Assembly: GCA_022885665.1 (NCBI GenBank)
Contig: JAGQDJ010000202.1
Coordinates: forward strand, 1,550,001-1,614,000
Length of the DNA: 64,000 bases
DNA from: Triops longicaudatus
Lineage: Eukaryota > Arthropoda > Branchiopoda > Notostraca > Triopsidae
Reading direction: 5' to 3'
Part shown: one piece after another, positions 53,012-64,000 of the stretch
Layout of the letters: every line of letters starts with the position of its first letter
Numbering within the stretch: position 1 is the stretch's first letter
Notes under the pieces: generated by a model
Databases searched by the model: none
Told to the model about the DNA's origin: nothing
The model's input: only the letters and a program-made list of their open reading frames with translations
Position numbers and translations under genes: made by a program

Positions 53012-55625
53012 CTAGCAAAGCGAATGGCATTGGGCCGGGTGTAGTAATCCCTGGGCCATACATTTCCTCATACAATTCGGACTCCGTTTCATGGAATGGC
53101 GACGAGCTACAAATCAAGTCGTGAAGCTTAATGTCCGTGTAAAAAAAAGCAGTACAGATATAAACTCATAAAGCGATTTGGTATAACCTGTAGATAAGGT
53201 ACTTGCAAGATAAATTAGCTATCATGTACCTGCGTTTTTTATGACTTGTTTGACGAATTGGTCTCCATGTGAACTAAGCTTGGCTAGGAGTTTATGAGAT
53301 CCCAATAACCCCAACAAGCGTGGGTCCTCTTGAACAGCCCCTGTACGTTCTGGGTTCATTGCTGCCAGGTGCGATGACAGGGAAGGTGGTAAAGATGAAC
53401 GTTTATTTGCGCTAGGCGACCAAGTGTTTATGGACTCGAACTTGAAGGTGTTATCATTCTCTCGAGGCTCTGTATCGACTTCTGTTTCTTCCGCTTCGGA
53501 GCTGTACACCGGATTATCGTAATCGACTGGAACCGCATCGTTCTTGTAAATCTGCTCGTTGTCCTTCAAATCAAGGTCAAGTCTGTGGTCCTTGGCTTCC
53601 AAAAACAATCTGTCTTCTGCTAAATTAAAGCAATTAAACGAAAGTTAAAAGAAGTGTGAGGTGGCGAGGTTCACGAAAACGTATTTGAACACAAAGTCGT
53701 CATTCCACTTTAGGGTTTGTTTTTCGTATTTTTCTCGTAGAATGTACTTACCAGGCTTCCAATTCTGATTCAGCCACTGCCATAAAAGCTGCGTTGACTG
53801 CGAGTCAGGATGTTCTACCGAACCGGGAGGGGAACGAAATGCTTTCCCTGAAAGTTTCAAACAGGTTCCGAAGAAAATAAGAGAAAAAATTGAGTAACAG
53901 GTAAGACTAGTAGACTGTTAACAATAGCAGCACCAGTAAGGAAGAAAGTCACGTGCTAACATATCAAATGTCTCGTCACTCGGTGTAATGGTTCAACAAA
54001 CAAGACTTATTCTCCAATTTCCCTAACAACAAGGTTGAAGTTGACAAAAAGAGACAACCATGTCAACAGCACAACGGGAACTCGAACATTGTGTACCTCT
54101 ACGAATAGCATTAATAACTATCGTCAGCTATCTTGGTCAGTAAGTTAATTTCGTCCAGATGCGCTTGTTTCTGTTCGTCAAGAAAACATAGTCATGTAAC
54201 TGTCGTGAGAATGACCAGCTAAATCAAAGTACCAGCTAAATCAACGACAGCTAAAATCCGAATTACCTGACATCATCTCCAACAGTAATCATTAACTACT
54301 TCACTCCCAACAACGTGCTTAGCATAGTCTAAGTCTGTGTTAATCAGTTAGCTTATGTTATTTTTTTTTAATTTTAGAAACCCTTCCTCTGGATCTTTTC
54401 CATAACTAATTAACACACACTCATGTATCTTAGAAGCAAATATACTCCTGGATTGCCATAAGCTAACCTACCAGAATTACGTAGCGGTGTAGTTATTTAT
54501 ACACATATAACAAATTACTGCACTTCATACGGTTAGGGTTAGGAGAACAACACACCATTTAAGGGGGAAGGAGGTCTAATAATAAATTACTTTTTTGTGT
54601 TTCCTTGCATATGAATGACGATGGACGATGACGGCGCACGGCGGAATATACCCCTTTAGAGGTATAAACCATTTTGCCCCCCCCCCCCCCCATCAAGCAT
54701 GCGAGTCACGATGATGACAAATGTTATGCTGTTGTCAGAGTTTCTTGTCGCCAAAGCCGGCTAGAGTTGGTACCCATGCGGCAAGCCCAACTTTTAACCT
54801 GTTGGCTTTTATTGCTTTTATTGCACTTTTTGCTCTCATATTTCTATCTAGATTGCAACGATTGCTCACCCAGAAGCCTGTTCAAAGAAAATTCTTCGCA
54901 CAGTTTATGATGCGTGACACACTTGTCAACTTCAAGGTATTCGCATTTTGAAGCTGAAATTCCAAAGTTTGAAATTGTTGCTAGACAACCTTTAATAGCT
55001 GCCATGCTGCAAAACCTTTGCGAAGCTTATGAACTCTCTTGTCAACTTGTTACAACGAACTTGAAAACAGAAAAAGCTGAGGAACTACCATCACTTTGAT
55101 GCACCAAAACGTAGTAGACACGAGAGAACATTCCTTGCTCATATGCAGGAAAAAAAATCCAGAAAAGGTTTCAAATTACGCTCAGACCATGATAAGGTTC
55201 TTCCAGATCTTTCGAAGCACCCCCAGTTAATCAAGAATATAACTAAAGCATGTTATCCCAAAGTCTCAGGAAAAGGTATAGGGTCTCTAAGGAACAGTGC
55301 CCATAAGGGTACATTTGTCCAGCTTTTTGCTCTAATACGAGTCGACACGCAAGGAAGACCAGTACTGCTATTCCCATTACCATATTAGAAATGGAGTGAT
55401 CCTTCTGCTCGCTATATCCGTCAGATCAAAGGATCATTCCTCAATTACGACTCTACTTGCGATTTACCCCAAAACAGAGTAATACGCAGTTAGCTTACTG
55501 AGGCACGCAACAAATCTAACTCGATTAAACCGAAGTAATAGCAGGAAAAGCAGCTTACCAACAACGAATCCAGTAAAAGTGCTGCAATAGGCCAATATTA
55601 AGATGATCCAAACTTTCGAATGCAT
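53012..55625 (-). CDS. Secreted prepropeptide with C-terminal four-cysteine peptide, family unknown
   Basis: I do not recognise this gene. Four exons join in one phase to 215 aa: 55625-55559, 53847-53752, 53619-53230 and 53106-53012. The first exon is a signal peptide (MHSKVWIILILAYC..., about 22 residues). The middle has LLWQWLNQNW, an acidic stretch with EAEETEVDTE, a Ser/Pro-rich part and LLGLLGSHKLLAKLSSHGDQ. The last exon gives ARRHSMKR and then a 23-residue tail with spacing C-x3-C-x10-C-x3-C that ends at the final Cys. The layout of signal peptide, acidic propeptide, Lys-Arg site and short cysteine-rich end is that of a neuropeptide or peptide-hormone precursor. All three introns are phase 1. 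The last exon is also open in another frame (39 residues ending at a TAA inside the AATAAA), but no exon 3 donor of good quality leads into it. Function is unknown; expression evidence would settle the last exon. Confidence 0.6.
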
Positions 55626-58600
55626 GATTAAATCACTGGATTTTGCTCCAAATTATGAACAGGAATAAGATTGTCCAAGAGAATGGCAGGTAATATCTAC
55701 CGTAGAGAACTTCTATCGTCGAGTAATTCTGCCTGGGGAACTTACTAGCCTCTTTCACGTTTGCAGATACTTCCTTTGGTAAACGACAGTACGATTGCTT
55801 GTTTCACCCAATCATGGAACTTCGACAGAGGCTATAAAGGGGAATGTAAGGGCAGTAATACGGCCAATGGAAGGAGAGGAGGCCACTGTTTTAAGTTAAC
55901 TGTGGTAGGAGGTCAACGCTTTCAGTCAATGACTTCCTTGAATACGTCGGTGTATATATATGTGTGTGCTCTGCTCTGCTCGTCTCGGTTCACGCTAACC
56001 AAACCAACAACTGACGCCCTGAGCGAGTGCCTTTTACCCGCCGCTACAGGCCCTCAAACACTCGAAAAAGCAGTGAGGTTATTGCTGCAGCAATAGAGCT
56101 TGCCATGCCACCGAGCAGGTGCACCGGATTCAGCACGGACGCCCACGCCGCTACAGGTGGCGAACGGGCATTCTGTATCTTTTTTCTTCTTTTCTTTCGT
56201 CTGCCTTACTTTCATTATAGTAGTTGATCATTTTTCTACCCATTTTGTGACAGTGTCGTCAGCACTGCATATGAATGCCAGTATCGTTATTCGTAATAAA
56301 TGAAGAAAAAAACGTTCACATAGGGCAAGAAAACGTGAGAAACATGACATTTTAAAAAGGCATTGCTAGACGTAACTCCCACTTTGCCTTTCTGAAAACA
56401 TTAAAACTTTTCAAGCCGTTACTTTTCTAGTCTTTCTGAAAGCCGTTACGATGTTACGATAGTAAGCCACTGGAAAGAAGTCACACAACCCACCGTATCA
56501 TGCAAAGAACTATTCATAGCTCAGAGCATTAAACTTGCTACCAAGTCTTACCCGATCGTCAGTCTGTACTCTCCCCTAAATTCTCGAATTTACTAAAGCA
56601 ACGAAGTCGCCAGAGAAAAATGTGTATTTAATTATCTAGGCTTTCATGTAAAGTAATTAAAAGCTCCTTAGATCGATATTAACAACCATTAATGACATTC
56701 TCCGGAGAGTCGCAGCTTCCTACATGTTCGGCAGATTTAACCCAGATTCCGTGCTGTAAAAAGAAAAGTTAAAACCAATATTTTTTAACTTTTTAGAGGT
56801 CGATAAGAGAAAATACTAAGGTATCCTAGTACGAGCTACGTAGCCGCGACGGAAAAAGATCATTTAATGGACTTCTCAACCTTGACAAACAGTGAACGGT
56901 TAATTCGATTAGCCTACTATAAGACGTAGACTAGAGCGAGGCCTGTTGAGTGACGCTGATTCTTTTCCAGCAAAAGTCTCGAAGAGAGCATGATGCACTT
57001 CAAATAGGTGCTGTCGTGACGTGACCGATAACGAGTTATTTTTGCAGGCAGTGAAACTTTAACGCTCTTGTAAGAGTCCACAAAATTGAGAAATACAAAC
57101 CTGTGGCTGTATGTCCGTCATAATCTGACTTCATTATTCGCATACTACGTAGGCTATAGACATCGATTGCAAACTGGAGTAAGCTACTTAAAAGAACGAA
57201 ATAAAAATTTGAGAGTAAACTTTTCACAACAGATTACACGAGGGTATCGTGGGGTAGAGTAAGCCGTGTGTGGGGGGCAGCTAACAAAATGTTGGCCTCC
57301 GAGCTCATGTAAGTATAAAAGTTTCATAAAAGCAAGCCCCAAACGATCGAAACCCCTTGCGTTATTATTGCTAGGTAGGGGGTGGGGGAGAAAAAAGACC
57401 CCGGATCTGCACATTACACACAAACACACCTGACACGACAAAGTTATCTGAACTTTGTTTACTTTTAACCTTAAAAAACAGGCCGCAAGTCATGGTAGAC
57501 TTTTTGTGCTTCTGGTAAAGAAAAGATTTCATAAAACCCACGCAAAGGTGCCCATTATCATGTTAGTTTTTGTCGTTTTTTGTACCTTTTATTTTTCTTC
57601 TTTTCCACGGGACAAACTATGACAGAACCTTTCCTTAATTACCTAGGACAATAATGAGAAGGCGAAGTTAAAGTCTGTCAATTAGAGCAATCAAAACCTA
57701 TGGTTTGTTGTCACGACAAAAAGTTTGTTGAAGAAAATTGGAGAACTAACAGTGAAAGAAGACGACAAAAAACTGCAAGAACTCCTGAGCTTTGCGTATG
57801 AGAGGTTTTACGCCAAGCATGGAGCATTGTCTTCAATTTGGGGGACCTCTATTTGCTAATAATGTTTTCAATTGGGAGGAAGGAATTCTAGATGATAGCG
57901 CTTTCCACACGTAGAAGACGAAAGGATCTGCGATTGTGCATGAGGTTGTTATGGAGCTTTCATAGGAGCAATGGTGCGTCGACTGACAAGCCATACAGCA
58001 CTTTAGAATTTGTTGCTGTTGCCTGGCAGAAATACTTGGTTCAAAAAATGGACACTCAATTACATGACTCTTCATTGTTCTCCTCAGCTTCTCAGACCAA
58101 GTCGGTCTTTAGCTAGAAAAATTTTCCACGTCTCATTTTTTCATCCTTTACAGGTTAGTGGTCGGGACAGTGAAAGTTCACCGTTTTTCATTGCACGGTT
58201 GTGGGGTACTACATTTTACATGCTAAACCCACCTTAACTTCAATAGCTTACCGTGCATTAGTCTGAACTGGGAAAGAGAAAAAAAAAAAAATACACGTAA
58301 CTCGAAGCTCGCTCCACGGAAGTCGAATCGTGTCCTTTTCGTACCTTGGATAAAACGGAAAACGAGTCGGACAAAAATGAACCTGACTAACCAACGAGAT
58401 GGATGCTCGAATAGGAATTAATAGCGGTGGCACTAAAAGCTAAACGTCAGTTTCAACTTACACACCGGATAACGTTAAAATCCTTTGCAGGAAATTACAC
58501 ATTTTTTTCACTTTACTAGTACATGAATATTCATGTTGCTCCTTGCTTCCCTTGTCGGTGTCGGAAAAGTTTTGGCGATTCCCATTTTCCCTTTTGATAA

Positions 58601-59501
58601 CGTGCATTTTTAAATGATTGCGGGGTTGGTGATCCTATTTTTTCTCTTTGGAAAATCACTACGAAATTTGCTTCATTTTCGTTACATGTACTTCCATGAA
58701 AAATTGCCCAGTACATAGGCAAATGAGAAAAAAAAATGCTTTCTATGAAGGGCATCTAAAAAATGCCAAAAGCAACGAAAATGTCTAGACACTCCTTTAT
58801 CCTAATAAAAGCGTCTTACGACCGGGGAATCTTTCTCATAATTTCTGCTTTAAATATATACAGTGTTTCTGCTATTAAACAGTGTAGAAGTTCCGAGATT
58901 CTTATATCCTTGACAGCTGAGATTTGCCGTTTTAGGAAGACTTGACTATTTTTTTAATACGAACTTTCACACTACGTAAATATTGCTTCTCTGTATGAAA
59001 AGGGTATACAAAGGCAAATAATTTGCCGATTAATGATAGTAAACAACTATTCTGGTTCCCATGATTTTCTAGGATTAATTTTCTCCCAAGAAATGGCACC
59101 ATTTGTTCGTAAAATGCTGAAACTTTCTTACAAAGATTGTTTTCATTGCCTTTTATAAAAGAAGTTGTACCACTTATCAAAAATAAAAAATAAAATAAAA
59201 TCTCCGAGAAACGTGGGAACCAGAATGGGTGTTTTCTATCAGCAATCGGTGAACAATTTTTACTGTGTTCATTTCTACCGCAACTAATCAACAAGTACAA
59301 GCTCCCAAAAGCTTCTTGTCTAGGATGATTTTTGCTTTGCCTATTTTTAAATGGGTCTAATTTTGATATAGCGAATGCAACGAAGGAGGCCTATGTCCTT
59401 TGTAGGTAAAAATCCGTGTACATGTACACAAAATAGTAGTTATTCGTAATATCACGTCGATATTAACTTTGCTCTCCGCTTTAACCAGCTTTTCAATATA
59501 G

Positions 59502-59526
59502 CCCCCCCCCCCCCAAAAAAAAAAAA
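59502..59526. repeat. Poly(C)-poly(A) homopolymer pair (C13A12)
   Basis: Thirteen C followed by twelve A; the same C-then-A order occurs at the assembly gap at 52.6 kb. A lone C15 tract is at 54677-54691. Confidence 0.95.
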
Positions 59527-60574
59527 TGCCGGAATATAAAAGCTGCTTCAAAACTTTTTTAACATATTACTTAAAAACTGCCATGAATTGAATTTTATTT
59601 TACTAAATAAACCCCCTCATGACCTTCGGTTATGTACTCAAAACTTTCTAGGCTACTGAGTGACTCATGACATAAGAAAGCATATAATCGTAAAACCCCA
59701 TAGACCCAAGTCACAAGCATAAGAATGTTATGTTTTTACTGTCTTTCCTCTGTTCGTTCCGAGCAATACGATGAAGTGATAGGAAACGACATCTTATGAG
59801 AGCACTCATTAACAAACCTGGGTAGTAAGCCAAGCTGAAGGGAACTTAATTATGGCTTATACCTTGACGAAGTATATCCGATGAAAGAAAAGGTCATCAC
59901 CAAAACACTATTGGATAGAAAACGTCTACGAAAACCGAAGAGAAAATCCCTTTGGACTGTCACCATCGGTTTCCGATAGACCGCTTCCAAAGCAGCAAAA
60001 AATAGGAAAAACATGTAAAAAAGTTAACGGCAACACCTTTAGGTCTTTCTTTCGTCCTATTTTTCTCTTCAGATTAGCCTATACAGTAAAGGAACTTCGC
60101 AATTCTCGTCTATCCGATTTACTAAGCCATGATTTTATCGACGTTTTTAGAACTCTTTGATTTTCTTCTTTGTCCTTCGACGGTGAAGTCAGCTGTTCAA
60201 CTGACTAGTTGTCTGTTTCAATGAAGGTGCGATTATTTCGCCCTGCTACATGTACACGTGTATTTGCAATATACTACACAAATAACAGCTTTTTCCTACC
60301 TCTTTTTCGAATATCCGCAACCAACCCAAAAACAGAAAATTCACACGACGGCGTTCAAATTCATTTGACCTATTTGTTAACATTCCGCCGACGATAATTT
60401 CCTTGAATAAATTAAGAACAGAATATATTAAGACCACAACAGTAATTTTTCAGCACACGTCAACTCCTTTTTCCCGCATAACAAGAACTGTGAGATCAAT
60501 GCTTTGCTAGGAATGTTCTTTTTCTTCAGTGTTTGTTTCTACATGCAGAAATAAATAGCTACGCCCCTTCTTGG

Positions 60575-60580
60575 TTTATT
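60575..60580 (-). promoter_or_regulatory. Poly(A) signal AATAAA, myosin V
   Basis: Canonical hexamer on the minus strand, 36 bases after the myosin V stop. Confidence 0.6.
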
Positions 60581-60615
60581 TTCTGGGAATGTTGCTTTTT
60601 TTTGGCTAAAAAGTT

Positions 60616-62893
60616 CTAAATTTTTCGCAGCATTGGCAAATTCAGCATTTCAGGAATTTCCACATCTTCTAATTTGATACTCGACGGGCTGTACGGGAAT
60701 CGCACTGGGAATGAATATTTCGTGTCCATAAGCAACGTCCCCTAAAAAGATACAAAACACAATTGCTGTAAGAATTGATACACCAATACGCTAAGACTCT
60801 ATAGTAAGGTAAGCCACGTGTAACTTTTAGAATCACTGAATACAACGGCTATAAGCAAATTCAATTCAACTGATTGCTTTAGTGCTCTTTGAAAAATATC
60901 CCAGGAAACCCGCCAATAAAAGTTATCCCGTAAGAATCTTAACTGACTTCAAAGGATGCTTACTAAATCAGAAAGCAACTAAGGGAAAGGGACCGAAAAA
61001 AATACCTGGTCAGGACTCTGTCGTTCCGCTAAAACAATCTGGACTTGTTTGATGAAAGCGACAGTTACACGTTCTTCGGACTCGTCAGCCGGCGTGTAAA
61101 GGTTCAAAATCTTGATAATCTGAGCCGACGAGAGTTGGGAACACATATCGCATATGGCTCTCACGTCTTCTTCCGATTTCCGAGCTTGCAGCAATTGGGC
61201 GGCCTGGATAATGGGCTTGAGGGTGTCCACCACGTTCACCGAAGGTTCGAGTTCTTGAATATGGCTATCGCGGTACCACTGTTCCAAATGGGATAGATTG
61301 AACCGAATCTGCATACCTTTGGACCAATGACATAGGTCTTTGCGGAGCAGCAAGTTGTTTAATGACGAGGCGCAAATGTAGTAAAATAACTGTACACACG
61401 GAAAAATAAGGCAAAAAAACAAAATAAAACACGGTAGTAAAAAAATTTAGTTAGCGTTTCTTTAAGGGGTGGGTAAAAGGTAGGGGGTGTAGATTGTTCT
61501 CCAAATTGGATTTACTTGTCTGAAAACTTGCGTGACTACAGGCGGGTCGACTCCGAAAACGTTCATAGCCTTAAGGAAGCTGTTGAGCTCGTGTAACAAA
61601 GCTTCCATTGCGTGCATAGGATCCACGGGGCTGGGGGCGGAGTCGACAGACGCTGAATGGGTAATCGCGGTAGAATTGGAACGTCCTCGCATGCCTTGAC
61701 CGCCAGGTCGATGTCCAGATAAACCTGAAATAGCTTCGTGCTCCAAAACGGCTGACACTACCAAACTTTGCACGCGTTCTTCCAGGATTTTAATTACGCC
61801 CTATAAAGAAAGGGAATATGGGGATTACACTCCTGTCCCTTACTTTCTCGCCTTACACGGCACGTTTAGGGGAAATACAAAGGCAGTGCCTAGACTTGCG
61901 ACGGAGACCAGGTTGTGGCAGAACGCGTCGTAGAAATTTGGACGCCATCTTATATCCAGGCTTTGAATTTAAATTAACTTTAATATAAATTACTCTCCAA
62001 TTTAAAAAAAAATGACTCGATTCGTTAAAGAACATCACTGTCGCGTAGTCGAGTTCCATGTTAATTTTAACCGAAAGGAAAGAAAAAAATCGTACGCCAC
62101 GCGTATCATAACTCGATAGTGGATTGTTCTTTTTTTCGACTTTAATGAGGTTTTTCAAGCTTACCTGGTATATCCAGACAGCGATATCGCTCAACACCTG
62201 CCGATACTCGGACAAATCGAAATTACGCAGGCATTGCTCGTTTTGCTTCGGCGTATTATCTTTCTGGAAAGCCTGTTAAGCCAAAGGAAAATAATTGATT
62301 AAATTGGAAAAATAAATTAGAAAAATAATTGATTTTGCAAAATTTAAAACAATTTTATATGCAAGTATCACTGATGCGAATAACCTAGAATGTGTAGGGA
62401 AATTGACAAAATATAACAAGTTGGAGGTGCAAGCTGACGGTTGAATCGAATAGACGCTAAGAAATAAGCTCTATAAGCACACTCAGATTTTGCAGAATTT
62501 TTAATAAACGCTTTACCTAACCCGGGAGAAAAAAGAAAAATATGAAAGAGTCTATTGCAGAAGTGTGTAGGTGTACGTGAATAATGCTTGAAAGGGCACC
62601 GAGAATCTTATATCAAAGGCATAATCAGGAGAAAATGGAGAAAAATCCCACCTTGTCTCCGCTGTATTGCTTCAAGCTATGGAGTAAACGTGACGTGTTT
62701 GCCAGCCACAGGATAGTCGTATCCATATCAGTTTGGCGTTTACGAATGACGCGCTTGACTGCTCCGATAATCGAGGTGAGTAAGGAGCGCACTTTCTCGT
62801 CGTCGTTGATATAATCCGTATGCCGAATGCACATGAAAAGGATATAAGCTGGTAAGCCGGGTAATAGTGTGGCTGCTATGCGGGGCTTCAAAT
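60616..62893 (-). CDS. MYO5A: Class V myosin, C-terminal cargo-binding (dilute) domain; 5' exons beyond the window
   Basis: Myosin V is an actin motor that carries vesicles and organelles; its globular tail binds cargo adaptors. The last five exons join in phase to 380 aa: 62893-62652, 62272-62165, 61800-61516, 61389-61006 and 60741-60616. Matches to the tail are clear: LLPGLPAYILFMCIRHTDY, LLHSLKQYSGDK, NFDLSEYRQVLSDIAVWIYQ and HEAISGLSGHRPGG. Further matches are the TLNNLLLRKD-type segment (here SSLNNLLLRKDLCHWSKGMQ), PIIQAAQLLQARK, IIKILNLYTPADESEERV and the ending with YSFPVRFPYSPSSI. The stop follows MLRKI. The first visible exon starts in phase 1 after an acceptor at 62894, so motor, IQ and coiled-coil exons lie to the right of position 64000 or beyond a long intron. 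The fly orthologue is didum. Confidence 0.96.
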
Positions 62894-64000
62894 CTAGAGA
62901 CGACAATCGATAAGGAGAAAGTTATTCAACAATTACCAATCAATGAGGAAAGAAAAAAAATAGTGCGTAACACCCAAGTCGATGTGGTGGAGGCAGGAAC
63001 GGAGGGCCTTTCGCAATTTATTATTCACAATGCTGGGGAACGGGCGTTCCCCAGCTGTCCATAAAAAGTTGGTGCTATTCATGAAGTAAAGAATGCATGC
63101 AAACACGACACAGTAAGCCTGACATTTTCTTTCCTTTCTTTCTCTTTCCTTGTTTTGTCACCTAACTTTGCTCCCTACAATAAGATCAACACAATCGATG
63201 ACATTTGTTGACTTTTACTCGGAATGAATATTTGATAACAAGTTGATCTTCCTTTTTTCACCCAGAGGAAGGTACGAGTAAAAACGTAAGCTTAAAATCT
63301 TTATTATGCAGTCCCGTACGTGTCCTCTCTTTGTGAAATAGTAAAGGTGCAATTATGAGAAAGTTTATGGTCATAAATAGTCGAAAAGGTCCTTCTTATC
63401 ATCACTTATGCAAACTCGTGTTGAGATTAACCTTTGCTTCGTACTTTCTTTCACGTTAGTTAAAAATAAGTTTAAATTTGTCTGATCTTTGGATGTCAAG
63501 AATATCTGGCGTCTAATTTCAAGCGCATCTTAAGTTGAATAAATTAACTCAAATAGACATGGAAACAATCTCCAGAAAAATGAAAGACTTATTAAACGAA
63601 ATTTCCTGACGAATTTATTATAGCTTTGCTTTTTGCATTTAAAGACGTTTGCTTAAATAACGAGTGGAACGCCGGAAACACAGTAACAGCTAAACGTCTG
63701 ATAGCGGACAGAATTACGCATTCGGAAAGGGAAACTTTGGCTCCGCAAGACATTTAATTTTAAGATTTTATTCCAGAGAGTAATTTATGACTATGAAACG
63801 CCTTTTTAACAGAAATCATGATTTTAGGAGAAATATGCAATATTTATCGAATTAAAAGTATTACCACGTACAATTTCGTTTAAGTAACATTAGAGACGAG
63901 TGCACACGATTCCTTTTGTAACAAAACCTACGTCACTTTATAAGGTAATACCTTCAATTCGAAACTCGAAGTTGGTTACGTTAGATCTATAAAAGACAAT
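62894..64000. other. Intron of the myosin V gene, no exon seen
   Basis: I could not find a further myosin V exon on the minus strand in this last 1.1 kb, so it is probably a long intron. Nothing else is recognisable. Confidence 0.65.

Larger units (their letters stand above)
55626..60615. other. About 5 kb without a recognisable gene
   Basis: The left end is upstream of the secreted-precursor gene; the right end holds the myosin V 3' UTR. Open frames here are short and show no domain. A C13A12 homopolymer pair lies at 59502-59526. Confidence 0.55.

Noticed and set aside
54674..54910. Open frame with a Leu-rich membrane-like segment
   Set aside because: It starts in a C15 homopolymer, has no splice or start context, and lies inside the first intron of the minus-strand precursor gene.

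Overview
The window is animal nuclear DNA, most likely from an arthropod. Every recognisable gene is split by GT-AG introns, many only 46 to 100 bases long. The set includes a two-domain insect-type chitinase with a chitin-binding module, a rhomboid, two DEG/ENaC (pickpocket-like) channels and a CYP2-clan P450. Compact introns and channel duplication would suit a mite, but I cannot fix the order from sequence alone. Exon chains below were built by hand from splice signals, reading phase and family similarity. All but the rhomboid (5' end not found) and myosin V (cut by the window edge) keep an open frame from ATG to stop.

Layout, left to right. At 2.1-3.5 kb is the 3' part of a rhomboid protease (+). 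About 10 kb without a recognisable gene follows. At 13.7-19.3 kb lies a 14-exon group III chitinase (Cht7 type, 1023 aa, +). At 21.5-24.0 kb is HAPSTR1/C16orf72 (+), convergent with USH1G/Sans (24.8-28.5 kb, -). CEP131/dilatory (31.1-34.8 kb, -) comes next. From 36.0 to 45.3 kb there is a cluster of two intact DEG/ENaC genes and two decayed relatives, interrupted by a tRNA-Asp-derived SINE with 12-bp target duplications. Then come a CYP2-clan P450 (47.5-49.3 kb, +), a Canopy/CNPY2 protein (50.2-51.0 kb, +), an assembly gap (52.6 kb), a gene for an unrecognised secreted precursor ending in a four-cysteine peptide (53.0-55.6 kb, -), and the 3' end of a class V myosin (60.6-62.9 kb, -) that continues past the right edge.

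The genes do not form one pathway. Three neighbours (USH1G, CEP131 and the DEG/ENaC cluster) are linked by family knowledge to cilia, hair-bundle-like structures or mechanosensation. This may be chance.

The best candidate for something undescribed is the secreted precursor at 53.0-55.6 kb. It has a signal peptide, a 170-residue propeptide, a Lys-Arg site and a terminal C-x3-C-x10-C-x3-C peptide that matches no family I know. The next most informative region is the DEG/ENaC cluster, with identical internal exon lengths, tiny introns that can be read through in frame, and a chimeric deletion pseudogene.
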